The notes under the pieces: generated by a model
What the model was told of the DNA's origin: nothing
The model's input: the letters and a program-made list of their open reading frames with translations, nothing else
Databases searched by the model: none
Position numbers and translations under genes: made by a program
Shown: in pieces, positions 63,934 to 64,000 of the stretch
Position numbering within the stretch: position 1 is the stretch's first letter
Layout of the letters: each line of letters starts with the position of its first letter
NCBI RefSeq assembly: GCF_000176015.1
Contig: NZ_ACYY01000016.1
Coordinates: 1 to 64,000, forward strand
Source: Rhodobacter ferrooxidans
Lineage (GTDB): Bacteria > Pseudomonadota > Alphaproteobacteria > Rhodobacterales > Rhodobacteraceae
DNA length: 64,000 nucleotides
Reading direction: 5' to 3'

Positions 63934-64000
63934 TTACATCATGCCGTCCATGCCGCCCATGCCGCCCATGCCGCCGCCTGCGTTGCCTTTCGGCTCCGGC
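63934..64000 (-). CDS. groEL: Chaperonin GroEL, C-terminal end (partial)
   Basis: Only the last 21 codons are in the window. They encode PEPKGNAGGGMGGMGGMDGMM, the flexible GGM-repeat tail diagnostic of GroEL. The rest lies beyond position 64000. Confidence 0.92.
   Translation of the reverse strand, partial: PEPKGNAGGGMGGMGGMDGMM

Overview
The window is a piece of high-GC chromosome from an alphaproteobacterium, almost certainly a member of the Rhodobacteraceae (Rhodobacter/Paracoccus relatives). The evidence is the gene content: class I lysyl-tRNA synthetase, an Hsp20-DUF1150 pair, an NAD-dependent Fds-type formate dehydrogenase operon, a fused Sat-CysC, DUF1523 and other small families common in this group, and a beta-helix protein of the type used as the tail fibre of Rhodobacterales gene transfer agents. 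No tRNA, rRNA, CRISPR array, integrase or transposase is visible. Gene density is high and both strands are used in short operons. The genus cannot be fixed from the window.

Layout. 0.2-10 kb: HugZ-like flavoprotein, the beta-helix/tail-fibre candidate, DUF4864, lysK, TerB-like, then an accessory-looking patch (GFA enzyme, Crp/Fnr regulator, duplicated end of dacB), frameshifted dacB, and nadD. 10-24 kb: ettA, a chemoreceptor, a sulfide-type DUF2892 gene, the DUF1501/DUF1800 pair, ychF, trpA, divergent mntH/mntR with shared operators, an FMN lactate dehydrogenase and small membrane proteins. 24-32.6 kb: M20 peptidase, panBC, cupin, two L,D-transpeptidases flanking a YbjN protein, an orphan creatinase and a P1-family peptidase. 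32.6-41 kb: moaE-moaD-pgsA, an SH3/beta-gamma-crystallin secreted protein, a thioredoxin-like protein, uvrC, and a four-gene operon (S49 peptidase, zinc-ribbon membrane protein, Ca/Na antiporter, pteridine-reductase-like SDR).

41-48 kb: a LysR regulator followed by fdsGBA-fdhD-fdsD, a complete NAD-linked molybdenum formate dehydrogenase. moaD and moaE nearby serve the same cofactor pathway. 48-57 kb: NarL-type two-component pair, ubiK-like gene, lgt-methyltransferase-pgeF operon, a 49-residue basic protein, Lrp regulator, trxB and sat-cysC. 57-64 kb: two cytochrome b561 paralogues, hsp20/DUF1150 with a clear RpoH-type promoter, YdcH, purEK, lipase, Nudix, Gre-like factor, GNAT, and the last codons of groEL.

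The most interesting points are a family of intergenic elements sharing CAAATATCC (six loci, one of which has become the C-terminal tail of NadD), the direct duplication of the dacB 3' end around an orphan Crp/Fnr gene, paired operators in the mntH-mntR promoters, tandem dyads upstream of the thioredoxin-like gene, an SqrR-type site upstream of DUF2892, and the unusual SH3 plus beta-gamma-crystallin protein. I did not find a convincing wholly new multi-gene system. Most of the window is core genome.
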